DNA of 64,000 nucleotides from GCA-2705995 sp965661625. GTDB taxonomy: Bacteria > Bacteroidota > Bacteroidia > Flavobacteriales_G > Salibacteraceae. The first letter of the stretch is position 1. Every line of letters starts with the position of its first letter. The DNA lies in the NCBI GenBank assembly GCA_965661625.1, contig CBFIEM010000009.1, positions 62,001-126,000 of the forward strand. The letters run 5' to 3'. The notes under the pieces are model-generated. The model was not told the DNA's origin. It was given only the letters and a program-made list of their open reading frames with translations, and did not search any database. Both the position numbers and the translations under genes were made by a program. Shown here in pieces: positions 52,156-61,196 of this stretch.

Positions 52156-53784
52156 ATGGCGGAATCGTGCAAATATATCTTCGTTACAGGGGGTGTTTCA
52201 TCCTCACTTGGAAAAGGAATCATCTCGGCTTCACTTGCTAAATTGCTTCAGGCTAGGGGTCTTGCTGTAACCATCCAAAAATTTGACCCTTACATCAATG
52301 TTGATCCTGGTACCCTCAATCCATACGAGCACGGAGAATGCTATGTTACTGATGATGGTGCTGAAACAGATCTCGATTTAGGTCATTATGAACGCTTTCT
52401 AAATACGGCTACGTCGCAAGCCAATAATGTAACGACTGGTAGGATTTATCAAACGGTGATTGATAAAGAACGCCGTGGGGATTACCTCGGAAAGACTGTT
52501 CAAGTAGTTCCTCATATTACCAATGAAATCAAGAGAAGGATGAAAATCCTTGGCAATTCAGGTAAATACGATGTAGTGATCACCGAAATAGGAGGTACAG
52601 TTGGCGATATTGAATCCCTTCCTTATGTGGAGTCAGTTAGACAGTTAAGGTGGGAATTAGAGGATAATAGTTTAGTTGTTCACCTTACCCTTGTTCCATT
52701 TTTAAAGGCAGCGGGTGAGTTGAAAACCAAACCAACACAACATTCCGTGAAAGAGTTGTTGTCTTACGGCATTCAACCAGATATTTTAGTTGCTCGATCT
52801 GAATACAAGCTTCCGGAGGATGTTCGGAAGAAGCTCGCCTTGTTTTGTAACATTAAGCGAAACGCAGTTATTGAATCAATTGATGCTTCTTCCATTTATG
52901 ATGTTCCAGTGCTTATGCATGAGGAAAAATTAGATGAAGTTGTTATTCAGCGTTTAGGTCTTCCTTCCAACATAACTCCTAACATGGATAATTGGAAAGA
53001 CTTTTTACAACGTGTTAAAGGTGCAGATACAACGGTTAGAATAGCGCTTGTTGGAAAGTATGTTGAGCTCAAGGATTCCTATAAATCCATTGTAGAGGCC
53101 TTCACCCATGCTGGTGCAAAAAACAATTGTAAGGTTGAGTTAAAGTGGGTGCATTCTGAAAGTGTCAATTCAACCAATGTTGAAGATAAACTAAGTAATG
53201 TTGCTGGTGTATTGGTGGCTCCTGGATTTGGAGAACGTGGGGTGGACGGCAAGATTGAAACCATCAAATATGTTCGGGAGCAAGGAATTCCATTCTTTGG
53301 TATTTGCTTGGGTATGCAATGCGCAGTTATTGAGTTTGCTCAGAATGTAATTCAAATGGAGGATGCTCACACCTCTGAAATTAAGCATGACGCCAAGAAT
53401 AAGGTAATTGACTTAATGGAAGATCAGAAAGAGGTAAATGACAAAGGGGGGACAATGAGGTTAGGGTCTTATCCATGTCGAATCGCCGATGGATCGAAGG
53501 CATTTGATATTTATAGCCAGTCCAACATAGAAGAACGACACCGTCACCGCTTTGAATTTAATGATGAGTACAGGGAGGTTTTTGAACAACACGGAATGGT
53601 TGCTTCAGGAATAAACCCAAATTCAAATTTAGTGGAGATTGTCGAAATCCCAAGTCATCCTTGGTTTGTAGGTGTTCAATTTCATCCAGAATATAAGAGT
53701 ACAGTAGAAAACCCTCACCCGTTATTCGTTGCCTTTGTTGAGGCGGTAATGGTGAAATCACAAAATGAAGTAGGGGCGGTATAG
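52156..53784 (+). CDS. pyrG: CTP synthase
   Basis: Makes CTP from UTP, ATP and glutamine. The 542-residue protein has the N-terminal synthetase domain (YIFVTGGVSSSLGKG, KFDPYINVDPGTLNPYEHGE) and the C-terminal class I glutamine amidotransferase with the catalytic Cys in PFFGICLGMQCAVIEFA and the His/Glu in QFHPEYKS. The ATG at 52156 was chosen; a TTG one codon earlier also opens the frame. yidC follows after 19 bases, so the two may be transcribed together. Confidence 0.97.
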   Translation: MAESCKYIFVTGGVSSSLGKGIISASLAKLLQARGLAVTIQKFDPYINVDPGTLNPYEHGECYVTDDGAETDLDLGHYERFLNTATSQANNVTTGRIYQTVIDKERRGDYLGKTVQVVPHITNEIKRRMKILGNSGKYDVVITEIGGTVGDIESLPYVESVRQLRWELEDNSLVVHLTLVPFLKAAGELKTKPTQHSVKELLSYGIQPDILVARSEYKLPEDVRKKLALFCNIKRNAVIESIDASSIYDVPVLMHEEKLDEVVIQRLGLPSNITPNMDNWKDFLQRVKGADTTVRIALVGKYVELKDSYKSIVEAFTHAGAKNNCKVELKWVHSESVNSTNVEDKLSNVAGVLVAPGFGERGVDGKIETIKYVREQGIPFFGICLGMQCAVIEFAQNVIQMEDAHTSEIKHDAKNKVIDLMEDQKEVNDKGGTMRLGSYPCRIADGSKAFDIYSQSNIEERHRHRFEFNDEYREVFEQHGMVASGINPNSNLVEIVEIPSHPWFVGVQFHPEYKSTVENPHPLFVAFVEAVMVKSQNEVGAV

Positions 53785-53803
53785 TCCCATTGACGCATAC
53801 ATT

Positions 53804-55657
53804 ATGGATAAGAATCAAGTTATTGGATTAGCGGCTATTGGAGCCATATTATTGGGGTGGAGTTGGTGGATGACACCTTCTGCAGAAGAGCTTGCATTAA
53901 AGAAACAGAAGCAAGACTCAATTGCTTTAGTTCAAGAACAACTTGAAGAAAAAGCTAATCAATCTCTACCTGTTCAAGAGAAAAATCAGGAGGTAATTGA
54001 TACGGTTGTTGATCAAAGTGACTCTGTAAAACTAGCAGAAGCTGCGAGCCTTTATGGTGACTTTTCGCGTGCAGCTGTAGAAGAAGAAGTGTTCAAAACC
54101 ATAGAAACTGACCTACTTAAAGTTCGATTTTCTTCGAAGGGTGGGCGAATGGTTTCTGCGGAACTAAAGGACTATAACACCTATTCGGGCACTCCATTGT
54201 TGCTCTTTAGTGAGGATTCCTCAATGTTTAATTATGACCTTCCATTTGGAAATAAGGCTATTTCAACTCGTGACCTAAATTTCGCTTCTCAGGTAATAAC
54301 AACTGATACTACAAAACAGCTCAGGTTTACCCTTACCGGAGAGAATGGCAGACGCTTTACTCAAGTTTATGGATTTGCAAACGGGTCTTATATGGTTGAT
54401 TATTCAATTGAGACCTCCGGAATGGATGATGTTTTGCGCAATTCTAATAACGAGCTCGCTTTCACCTGGAGTATGTATTCTCCTTCAAAGGAAAAAGGGA
54501 TGCAGCAAGAAAGGGCAACTACCTCTGCCTATTGGAAAGAGAAGGATGGTAATGTAGACTACATCAACGAGAGTAGGTATAGTGAAGAGCGTGAGTTTGA
54601 AAAGCCATTAAAATGGATCGGGTTTAAACAGCAGTTCTTCTCTGTTGTGCTCATTGCAGACAACCACTTTGCATCAAAAGGAACTCAGGTTCAAACGATC
54701 TCAACAGAAGGCTCAATGGATTATGTGGAGGCCTTTCAATCTCAAACAATGATTCCGCTTGCAAATAATATGGCAAGCATGAAATTTTTTCTTGGTCCGA
54801 ACAAGTATTCGTTGGTCACGCAATATGATTTAGATCTGGATGAGCAAATTAACCTTGGCTGGGGGATTTTTGGCTGGGTGAATAAATACATCGTTATTCA
54901 AGTTTTTGATTTCTTGGAATTGTTCAACATGAATTACGGTATTATTATTCTGATACTGACCATTGCAGTAAAGTTGGCGCTATTTCCTATTACTTATAAA
55001 ACCTATTTGTCAAGTGCTAGAACGAAGGTGTTAAAGCCAGAGATGGACGCGTTGAACGAAAAATTCAAGGATGAAGATCCTATGAAAAAGCAACAAGCGA
55101 CCATGAAGCTTTACCAAGAGGCAGGAGTAAACCCCATGGCAGGTTGTATACCAATGTTGATACAGATGCCGATTTTATACGCGATGTTTCGCTTCTTTCC
55201 TGCGTCGATTGAGTTGAGGGGTCAATCATTCTTGTGGGCAGAAGATTTGTCTACTTATGATAGTGTTTATCAGCTTCCTTTCGATATCCCATTCTATGGT
55301 GATCATGTAAGTTTATTCACTTTATTTATGGCGGTGTCTACATTTTTGTATACCCGATATAATAGCTCTATGTCAATGCCTTCAGGACCGCAGGCTCAGC
55401 AAATGAAGATTATTATGTACTTCATGCCGATTATGCTACTAGGGTTCTTTAATAATTACTCTTCTGGATTGAGCTTTTATTATTTCTCAGCGAACATCAT
55501 TACCATCATCCAGCAGCTAGTAATCAAGAAGTTTTTTATAAACGAGGAAGCAATTCACGCAAAAATTCAAGCGAATATTGCAAATCCAGACAAGAAAAAA
55601 AGTCGTTTCCAAAAACAAATGGATGCTGCGATGAAAAAACAAAAACAAAAACGATGA
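53804..55657 (+). CDS. yidC: Membrane protein insertase YidC
   Basis: Inserts and folds inner-membrane proteins, alone or with SecYEG. The 617-residue protein is the large Gram-negative form: an N-terminal membrane anchor (about 5-25, with a charged linker to 90), a periplasmic beta-sandwich domain (about 95-345) and the five-helix insertase core (about 360-590, with FPITYKTYLSSARTKVLKPE and MFRFFPASIELRGQSFLWAEDLS), ending in a strongly basic tail (KQMDAAMKKQKQKR). The DUF6438 lipoprotein gene overlaps its end by 4 bases (ATGA). Confidence 0.96.
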   Translation: MDKNQVIGLAAIGAILLGWSWWMTPSAEELALKKQKQDSIALVQEQLEEKANQSLPVQEKNQEVIDTVVDQSDSVKLAEAASLYGDFSRAAVEEEVFKTIETDLLKVRFSSKGGRMVSAELKDYNTYSGTPLLLFSEDSSMFNYDLPFGNKAISTRDLNFASQVITTDTTKQLRFTLTGENGRRFTQVYGFANGSYMVDYSIETSGMDDVLRNSNNELAFTWSMYSPSKEKGMQQERATTSAYWKEKDGNVDYINESRYSEEREFEKPLKWIGFKQQFFSVVLIADNHFASKGTQVQTISTEGSMDYVEAFQSQTMIPLANNMASMKFFLGPNKYSLVTQYDLDLDEQINLGWGIFGWVNKYIVIQVFDFLELFNMNYGIIILILTIAVKLALFPITYKTYLSSARTKVLKPEMDALNEKFKDEDPMKKQQATMKLYQEAGVNPMAGCIPMLIQMPILYAMFRFFPASIELRGQSFLWAEDLSTYDSVYQLPFDIPFYGDHVSLFTLFMAVSTFLYTRYNSSMSMPSGPQAQQMKIIMYFMPIMLLGFFNNYSSGLSFYYFSANIITIIQQLVIKKFFINEEAIHAKIQANIANPDKKKSRFQKQMDAAMKKQKQKR

Positions 55658-56205
55658 AATACTTAGTAGTTTTATTTTCTGTAGCTCTATTTGCATTTGG
55701 TTGCAAATCAACTGAAGATCAATCATCAAATTCGGATGAAACACATGTTGAAGCAGAGCACTTAGCCACTGATGAAGCAGATTATACACCTGCGAAGCAG
55801 GATGAATTGGAGTTAAATCGAAATGAGCACGACTCGCTAGTTTTCAAGTTGGAGCGAGGAGCTTGTTATGGGGACTGTCCTGTTTACCTCGTTCAAATTT
55901 TCAAAAGTGGACATGCTGTACTAAATGCTCAGCAAAACTTAGACATTCAAGGCTTCTACGAGGACTCCTTCAGTCAGGAAGAGTTAAACATGATTTTTAC
56001 TCAAGCAGAAAACGCTGGATTTTTTGAAGGTGAATCAGTTTATGACGCCAATGTAACGGATCTCCCTGCTTCATTCTTGTACATTCACCTTAATGGTAAG
56101 AAGCATAAAATGAAGCTTCGCTTCAACATACCTGAAGAGTTCATGGAGTTGCTCAAGGAATATGAGGCTATGATACTTGAGCGCGATTGGCAACAGTTGA
56201 AGTAG
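55654..56205 (+). CDS. DUF6438 domain lipoprotein
   Basis: A 183-residue protein with a lipoprotein signal (LFAFGC, Cys 17) and an acidic low-complexity spacer (about 20-60). The DUF6438 domain (about 65-180) is recognised by the motif ERGACYGDCPVY and the strand-rich LQIFKSGHAVL-like pattern. The function of the family is unknown to me. The ATG lies inside the yidC stop (ATGA), so its synthesis is coupled to yidC. Its 3' end overlaps the opposite-strand EI24 gene by 38 bases. Confidence 0.82.
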   Translation: MKYLVVLFSVALFAFGCKSTEDQSSNSDETHVEAEHLATDEADYTPAKQDELELNRNEHDSLVFKLERGACYGDCPVYLVQIFKSGHAVLNAQQNLDIQGFYEDSFSQEELNMIFTQAENAGFFEGESVYDANVTDLPASFLYIHLNGKKHKMKLRFNIPEEFMELLKEYEAMILERDWQQLK

Positions 56206-56986
56206 GTTGCAATTCATTATAGGCTATTGTTCCTGCAGTGGTATTTAATATTGCAGCAATACCAGCTAAAAATGTGCCTATAAATGGGATGAGCAGAAAT
56301 GCCGAAAATGCCATGCCATTTGCCGTTAGTAATACCCAATGCTTCCTAGAGTATACGACGCTTTCCTTACGGGATACCCCGTGGCGTTCATTGTTATAAT
56401 CAATGAAGGAGAATCCGTAATAATAACTTGAAACCAAGAAAAGTGCAAATGGTGAAAGCCATCCTATGACTGGGATAAAACTGGTTGCGAAAAATAAAGT
56501 AATCCAAAGTATTTCAAAGAAAAGATTGCGAGTGGCTAGAAGAACGCCTCTCCATAGTTCTTTGATAAAACTCCTAAGCTGGAAGGGCTGAACTTCGCCA
56601 GTTAAGTGGCGATTTACTTGTTCACTAACAAAGGCAAGAAGGGGTGCAATTAATATGAGTACAACAAATCCACCGAGGTAGGCAAAAATTAAAAAATACA
56701 TGATTTTTAAAACAAGCCAGATTAACCAATAGATGATTTCTAGCAGCACTTCTCCTCCCCAAAAACTCCAGTTAGTTGGCTCTTGGAATAAGTCAAACTC
56801 CATAAAGTAATCGGTGAGCGAATTAACTCCTGCGATTCCTGAAAAGAAGAGTACTAAATTGAGCGCAATAGGTATAGTCAATGTCCAGCTCAAACCAGCT
56901 GCATTCAAAACTCCCAAAGCCTTTGTGTTTGCTCTAACAGCAGTAGTTAATTGCTTGCGTATGGTTGCAGATTGATTGCGGTTCAT
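56168..56986 (-). CDS. EI24 domain-containing membrane protein (CysZ-like)
   Basis: A 272-residue inner-membrane protein with about six hydrophobic segments (near 27-52, 75-120, 150-190 and 215-245). The sequence pattern (YLGGFVVLILIAPLLAFVSEQVNRH, and GVLLATRNLFFEI) matches the EI24/CysZ family, whose bacterial member CysZ takes up sulfate. The typical cysteine biosynthesis genes are absent, so sulfate transport is only possible. It starts directly after the stop of the adhesin gene (no gap) and converges with the DUF6438 gene, overlapping it by 38 bases. Confidence 0.8.
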   Translation of the reverse strand: MNRNQSATIRKQLTTAVRANTKALGVLNAAGLSWTLTIPIALNLVLFFSGIAGVNSLTDYFMEFDLFQEPTNWSFWGGEVLLEIIYWLIWLVLKIMYFLIFAYLGGFVVLILIAPLLAFVSEQVNRHLTGEVQPFQLRSFIKELWRGVLLATRNLFFEILWITLFFATSFIPVIGWLSPFALFLVSSYYYGFSFIDYNNERHGVSRKESVVYSRKHWVLLTANGMAFSAFLLIPFIGTFLAGIAAILNTTAGTIAYNELQPTSTVANRAQVS

Positions 56987-59900
56987 TTAGCGAATGAGGT
57001 TCACTTCACCATCAATAAATTTTAAGCTTTCGTTTTCTATTTTGTAAAGGATGCGGTAGGCATAAGTTCCAATTTGTGCATTCTGACCTGTATTGTTATA
57101 CTTTCCGTTCCAAAATTCACTGGGATTTGTAGTCTCAAAAACCAAGTTACCCCAGCGGTTATAGATGCTCATTTTATAACCTTCTGGGTTTATGAAAGGA
57201 GCTACCGGTCCAAATAAGTCATTTAGGTTATCACCGTTAGGTGTGAACCCAGTAGGGATAAACATTTCAGCAGCAAGCGAAACATCAACTTGATAAGTAA
57301 TGGTATCCATACATCCTTGAGTGTTTGCTACCACTTGGACGAGTTCATAATTACCAGAGTCGGCAAAGGCGTGCGAAAAGTTCTCTTGAAGACTAGTTGA
57401 GGTTCCATTTATCCAATATTCCCATGAACGTGCACCAGATGCGGTGCTTTGAACATTAATAGTGGCTTCAGATGTGCTTGGGAAAAGTGGATTGTACGTA
57501 AATCCAGCATTTGGTACTGGCCAAACATCTACCGCACATGGATAAGTTTTTACTGTTTCACACCCTAAATTCGTCGATACACGCACTTTAATGTCTTGAC
57601 ATCCAGGGCGATTAAATGTGCGTTCAATAACGTGACCTGTGCTTGATTGCTCCCAGCCTTCACCAAAATTAAATTCATAACTAAATGCTGGTTTATGCGG
57701 TGTTACCTCTAGAATAGATTTCAAAGGCTTACATCCAGCAACTGGATCAACCATTAAATCAAAATCGGTTTCGTTACCAACAACTACAGTAACATATGCT
57801 GTATCCATGGGCGTTAAGCATTGGTCATTTACAGCTACAGCGTATGTTGTGGTAACCAAAGGAGTAACTGCTTTAGTGCTTCCTGTGCCAAGGCCATTGT
57901 CCCATGTGAAAGTAAACTGTCCATCACCTCCTCGAGCTGTAGCACCTAATATGGAAGCTTCGCCAATACAAACGGTGTCAGGCTCTGCTTCTGCTTGGGC
58001 TCTAAGTTTTTGGTAACCACCTACTTGTACAAATACAGAATCAATTGCAGCTGGTGTTCCACATCCGTCAGTAATCGTAACAAAACCCCAGCCAGGCGTG
58101 TTAAAAGCAAAGGATCCAATGTTGCCAGTTGATCCGCTTGACCAGTTAAACTGATATTGTCCATCTCCTCCAGAACCGAAGGCAGTTGATTGCGCTGTTT
58201 CACCCGGGCAAATGGTGTCAGTAGGAAGGCTATTTACTTGGAGACCTTGACGCACATGAACAATCACTAGTCCTGTATCTATTGGACAATTGTTGATGTC
58301 TGTGATGCTAACGGTATATCCTGTTGTGATAATTGGATTGACGTTAATTTGTTGACCTCCAGATCCGTTACTCCACGTATACGTGTATGGAGCTGTTCCG
58401 CCTGTCGCAGTTGCGGTTATTGCAGTGGAATTGGTAATACAAATTGTGTCTTGTACAGCGCCCACAGTTGCAATTATTGGGTCAGGCTCACCAATAGTCA
58501 CGTATGTGGTATCGATACATCCCCGATCATCAATGACTTGTAGCCAGTTTTGACCAACACATAACGAGTCTGCATTGATTGTGGTTTCACCGCTAGACCA
58601 CAAGTAATTGTATGGTGCCGATCCGAGTGAAACAAAACCTGTTGCTTCTCCATCGCAATTTACGCCTGCACATGATGTATTTGCAGTATTTCCTGTATTC
58701 AATACCATTGGGAATACTTCAGTCAAATTTATGTTCTGACTAACGGTACAGCACAAACTATCCGTTATTTCAAGGGTATATAGCCCCATAGGAACACCGT
58801 CCAATGTATCTGGCGTCATTACCGAATCAACTTGCCTTATTATAACGCCGGAAGGATCATACCAAACGTAAGAGTAAGGACCAACTCCATCAAGTGTATC
58901 TGGATTTGCAATAATTTGACCATCAGTACCTCCAGGACATCCAATTTGTCGGGTTGTAATTGCAGCATTTCCCATATTGCAGCAGACTTGATCACAAAAG
59001 GGCCTAACATACATTGAGAGTATTGTGTCATATGAACAACCAAAATTATCCGTCATGTAATAGGTGTATGTTAATGTTGTGTCATACAATCCTATGGGAT
59101 CTATCACTATGGAGTCTGAATCTGAATAAGTCACATAAGTATCCGTAATCCAGTAAGCTGAGTCTACGCCAGGGTTATAGTCGATAACAGTGGGCGGAAG
59201 CAAATTGGAGTCGAAAGCAAGCGACCAACTGAAAATGAAACCATCATCACTTCCCCATTGGTCCACAACTGTTAACGACCAGTTTCCGTTAATTGGGCAC
59301 CCAACCAAATTTGACAGTGGATCAAATGAAGTATACGTAGAACTATCCATTCCATTGAAATTATTTCCAGTTGCCACACCGTTACAAAACTCAGGGGCTA
59401 GAAGCCCATTGGTTCCAGCAGCAGCTACAACTGTACCATATTGAGGTACAGTATTATTTGGGAAATAGTAGTTCCAACCTACACCAGGAACTTGGTTGGT
59501 GGCTTGACATGGTTGTCCTAAAAAATTACCCCCACCTCCAGGAAACTGTTTTAAAATAGCGCTATTCCCGTTAGGACAAGTAAGGGTTATTGTTAAGTCA
59601 CCCACGAAACTATGTTCCATATTCACTGAGACTTCATCGAAGTCTGAAGATTGTAAAATGGAGTCGGAGGGTAAAAAAGAAGTTATCGTAGTTGTACTTG
59701 AGTAAATACCAGGGTTAGCTCCTGACGCATCTGGAAGAGCGATGGAATCGCCACTAAAAGGAGGGATGTAGTTAGACCAGCCTACAGACTGAACATTTCC
59801 TATCATTGAAACTACCTCCGATTGACAGGTGGAGTCTGCTGTTAATGAACTCAGGCTAAAGTCGGGTTCGGTTGAAACGCGAACCACCTGAGTAAATACA

Positions 59901-60643
59901 TTGAGTTGTGTACAACCATTCGTATCCGTTGCAACTAACTCTATAAAATAAGCCCCAGCTGAATCAATAGGCCAATCGATTACAGTCCCTGTAGTGTCGT
60001 AAATGGTATCTAAACTCTGTCCTTCTAGAACGGTCCAATAGAAACTGGTTGTTGCATCTGATTGGTTATACCATGTGTTATTTGCTTGATAATCACCTGA
60101 GGCTTCAATGTGTATCGTATCTAAAAAACACACATCTATGTATCCGCTGCTATTGGTGTCGGGGAATAAGGAGTCATAATTGACGTAAAAATTTTGACAA
60201 GGGGCAGTACATGATATGCTAGCAGCCCAGCCAAGTTCTTCATCTGCTCCGTCTGAAGTAAAATGAAATGTAATGCATCCAGAAGTGTTTGCGGCACCAG
60301 TGGCTATGAGTCCGGGAGATGTTGTGTTTTCATCAAAAATGGCAATAACAGGACCAGCAGTTGAATTTCCATCATAAATGCGCAGCGTATCCCCAATTCC
60401 TAAATCAAATGCGAAAAAATCGAAAACGAGAATATTACCGCTTGAAGAGCAAATTGTTTGTGTAAAATTTTCATTGGCCAAATAAGGGATTCCGGCAGCT
60501 GTTCCATGACCCTGGGAGTCATTATAAGTTCCTCCACATGCGCTTACGGTAGTTGAACTCATATTGATGGATTGTCCTTTGATCTGCGTATTAAACAGAA
60601 ACATTCCGATAATTAAAATAAAAGTAAAAATTACTTTATTCAT
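56987..60643 (-). CDS. Type IX-secreted multidomain adhesin (CUB, P-domain, SprB-like repeats, gliding-type C-terminus)
   Basis: A 1218-residue surface protein. After a signal peptide (1-23) come a CUB-like domain (about 28-150, starting SACGGTYNDSQGHG), a PKD-type domain (about 155-260), a P-domain of proprotein-convertase type (about 325-480, with HSFVGDLTITLTCPNG and GNWSLTVVDQWGSDDGF), several SprB-like repeats (about 560-960, e.g. YNYLWSSGETT and YTYTWSNGSGG), PKD-like segments and a C-terminal CHU_C/type B sorting domain (about 1125-1218, starting FIPTGFTPNGDNLNDLF). Such proteins sit on the cell surface and help attach cells or particles. It is probably co-transcribed with the small secreted gene upstream (4-base overlap). 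Confidence 0.92.
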   Translation of the reverse strand: MNKVIFTFILIIGMFLFNTQIKGQSINMSSTTVSACGGTYNDSQGHGTAAGIPYLANENFTQTICSSSGNILVFDFFAFDLGIGDTLRIYDGNSTAGPVIAIFDENTTSPGLIATGAANTSGCITFHFTSDGADEELGWAASISCTAPCQNFYVNYDSLFPDTNSSGYIDVCFLDTIHIEASGDYQANNTWYNQSDATTSFYWTVLEGQSLDTIYDTTGTVIDWPIDSAGAYFIELVATDTNGCTQLNVFTQVVRVSTEPDFSLSSLTADSTCQSEVVSMIGNVQSVGWSNYIPPFSGDSIALPDASGANPGIYSSTTTITSFLPSDSILQSSDFDEVSVNMEHSFVGDLTITLTCPNGNSAILKQFPGGGGNFLGQPCQATNQVPGVGWNYYFPNNTVPQYGTVVAAAGTNGLLAPEFCNGVATGNNFNGMDSSTYTSFDPLSNLVGCPINGNWSLTVVDQWGSDDGFIFSWSLAFDSNLLPPTVIDYNPGVDSAYWITDTYVTYSDSDSIVIDPIGLYDTTLTYTYYMTDNFGCSYDTILSMYVRPFCDQVCCNMGNAAITTRQIGCPGGTDGQIIANPDTLDGVGPYSYVWYDPSGVIIRQVDSVMTPDTLDGVPMGLYTLEITDSLCCTVSQNINLTEVFPMVLNTGNTANTSCAGVNCDGEATGFVSLGSAPYNYLWSSGETTINADSLCVGQNWLQVIDDRGCIDTTYVTIGEPDPIIATVGAVQDTICITNSTAITATATGGTAPYTYTWSNGSGGQQINVNPIITTGYTVSITDINNCPIDTGLVIVHVRQGLQVNSLPTDTICPGETAQSTAFGSGGDGQYQFNWSSGSTGNIGSFAFNTPGWGFVTITDGCGTPAAIDSVFVQVGGYQKLRAQAEAEPDTVCIGEASILGATARGGDGQFTFTWDNGLGTGSTKAVTPLVTTTYAVAVNDQCLTPMDTAYVTVVVGNETDFDLMVDPVAGCKPLKSILEVTPHKPAFSYEFNFGEGWEQSSTGHVIERTFNRPGCQDIKVRVSTNLGCETVKTYPCAVDVWPVPNAGFTYNPLFPSTSEATINVQSTASGARSWEYWINGTSTSLQENFSHAFADSGNYELVQVVANTQGCMDTITYQVDVSLAAEMFIPTGFTPNGDNLNDLFGPVAPFINPEGYKMSIYNRWGNLVFETTNPSEFWNGKYNNTGQNAQIGTYAYRILYKIENESLKFIDGEVNLIR

Positions 60644-61044
60644 TTCGTTGAGTTTTCAAATGCGTGCTCTATTTCATATGGGGCTGCGAGTATAAGAACG
60701 TGTTGCGTATTATTTATGCGATAGATTCTAGCAAACCTTGAGTCTCTCGTGGACGGGTGACGAAGAATATCAAATTTTGATTCAAAATCACTTTTAGACC
60801 AGGTGGAATAAGCTGAGTCTAAATCTGTTACTAAAGGCAAGTTAGTTAGCTTCTCTACGGGCACGTGTTCAGCAATTGTCCACCCCTTAGCTTTGTAAAA
60901 ATCCGCATAAGCAAGTTCTTGTTGATTCAGGCTGTTCAAATCCGCTGTTGATTTTACACTGTAAACATTAGCGAATTTTGATGCTTGTTGACCAAAACAC
61001 CATGAACTGATGATAATGCTTACGATAAAAATGAAGTGCTTCAT
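60640..61044 (-). CDS. Small secreted protein, possible partner of the adhesin
   Basis: A 134-residue exported protein with a signal peptide (MKHFIFIVSIIISSWCFGQ) and a mature part of about 115 residues, mostly charged and mixed in structure, ending in a short helix (EIEHAFENS). I do not recognise the family. Its stop overlaps the adhesin ATG by 4 bases (ATGA), so the two are translated together. A -7 element TATCTTTG lies 30 bases upstream. It may be an assembly or export helper for the adhesin; this is inference from context only. Confidence 0.75.
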   Translation of the reverse strand: MKHFIFIVSIIISSWCFGQQASKFANVYSVKSTADLNSLNQQELAYADFYKAKGWTIAEHVPVEKLTNLPLVTDLDSAYSTWSKSDFESKFDILRHPSTRDSRFARIYRINNTQHVLILAAPYEIEHAFENSTK

Positions 61045-61073
61045 AATTATTTCTTTTCCTTGCCCTTACTAGA

Positions 61074-61081
61074 CAAAGATA
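61074..61081 (-). promoter_or_regulatory. -7 element of the small secreted protein / adhesin operon
   Basis: TATCTTTG on the minus strand matches TAnnTTTG exactly, 30 bases ahead of the ATG. No -33 TTTG is visible at the usual spacing. Confidence 0.45.
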
Positions 61082-61122
61082 TTGCTAAAACGTTGCTTTA
61101 TATTGTATAAAAATGACGGGAA

Positions 61123-61155
61123 TTGGCCAATGACCTTTTGCTTTTTATAAATTTG
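61123..61155 (+). promoter_or_regulatory. Promoter of mdh
   Basis: TTG (61123-61125) and TAAATTTG (61148-61155) are spaced 22 bases apart, followed by GCCGCC as in the rpsF promoter. The leader to the mdh ATG would be about 37 bases. Confidence 0.55.
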
Positions 61156-61196
61156 CCGCCTGTAAAGTCAAAAAACACACTAAAAATACACAATCC

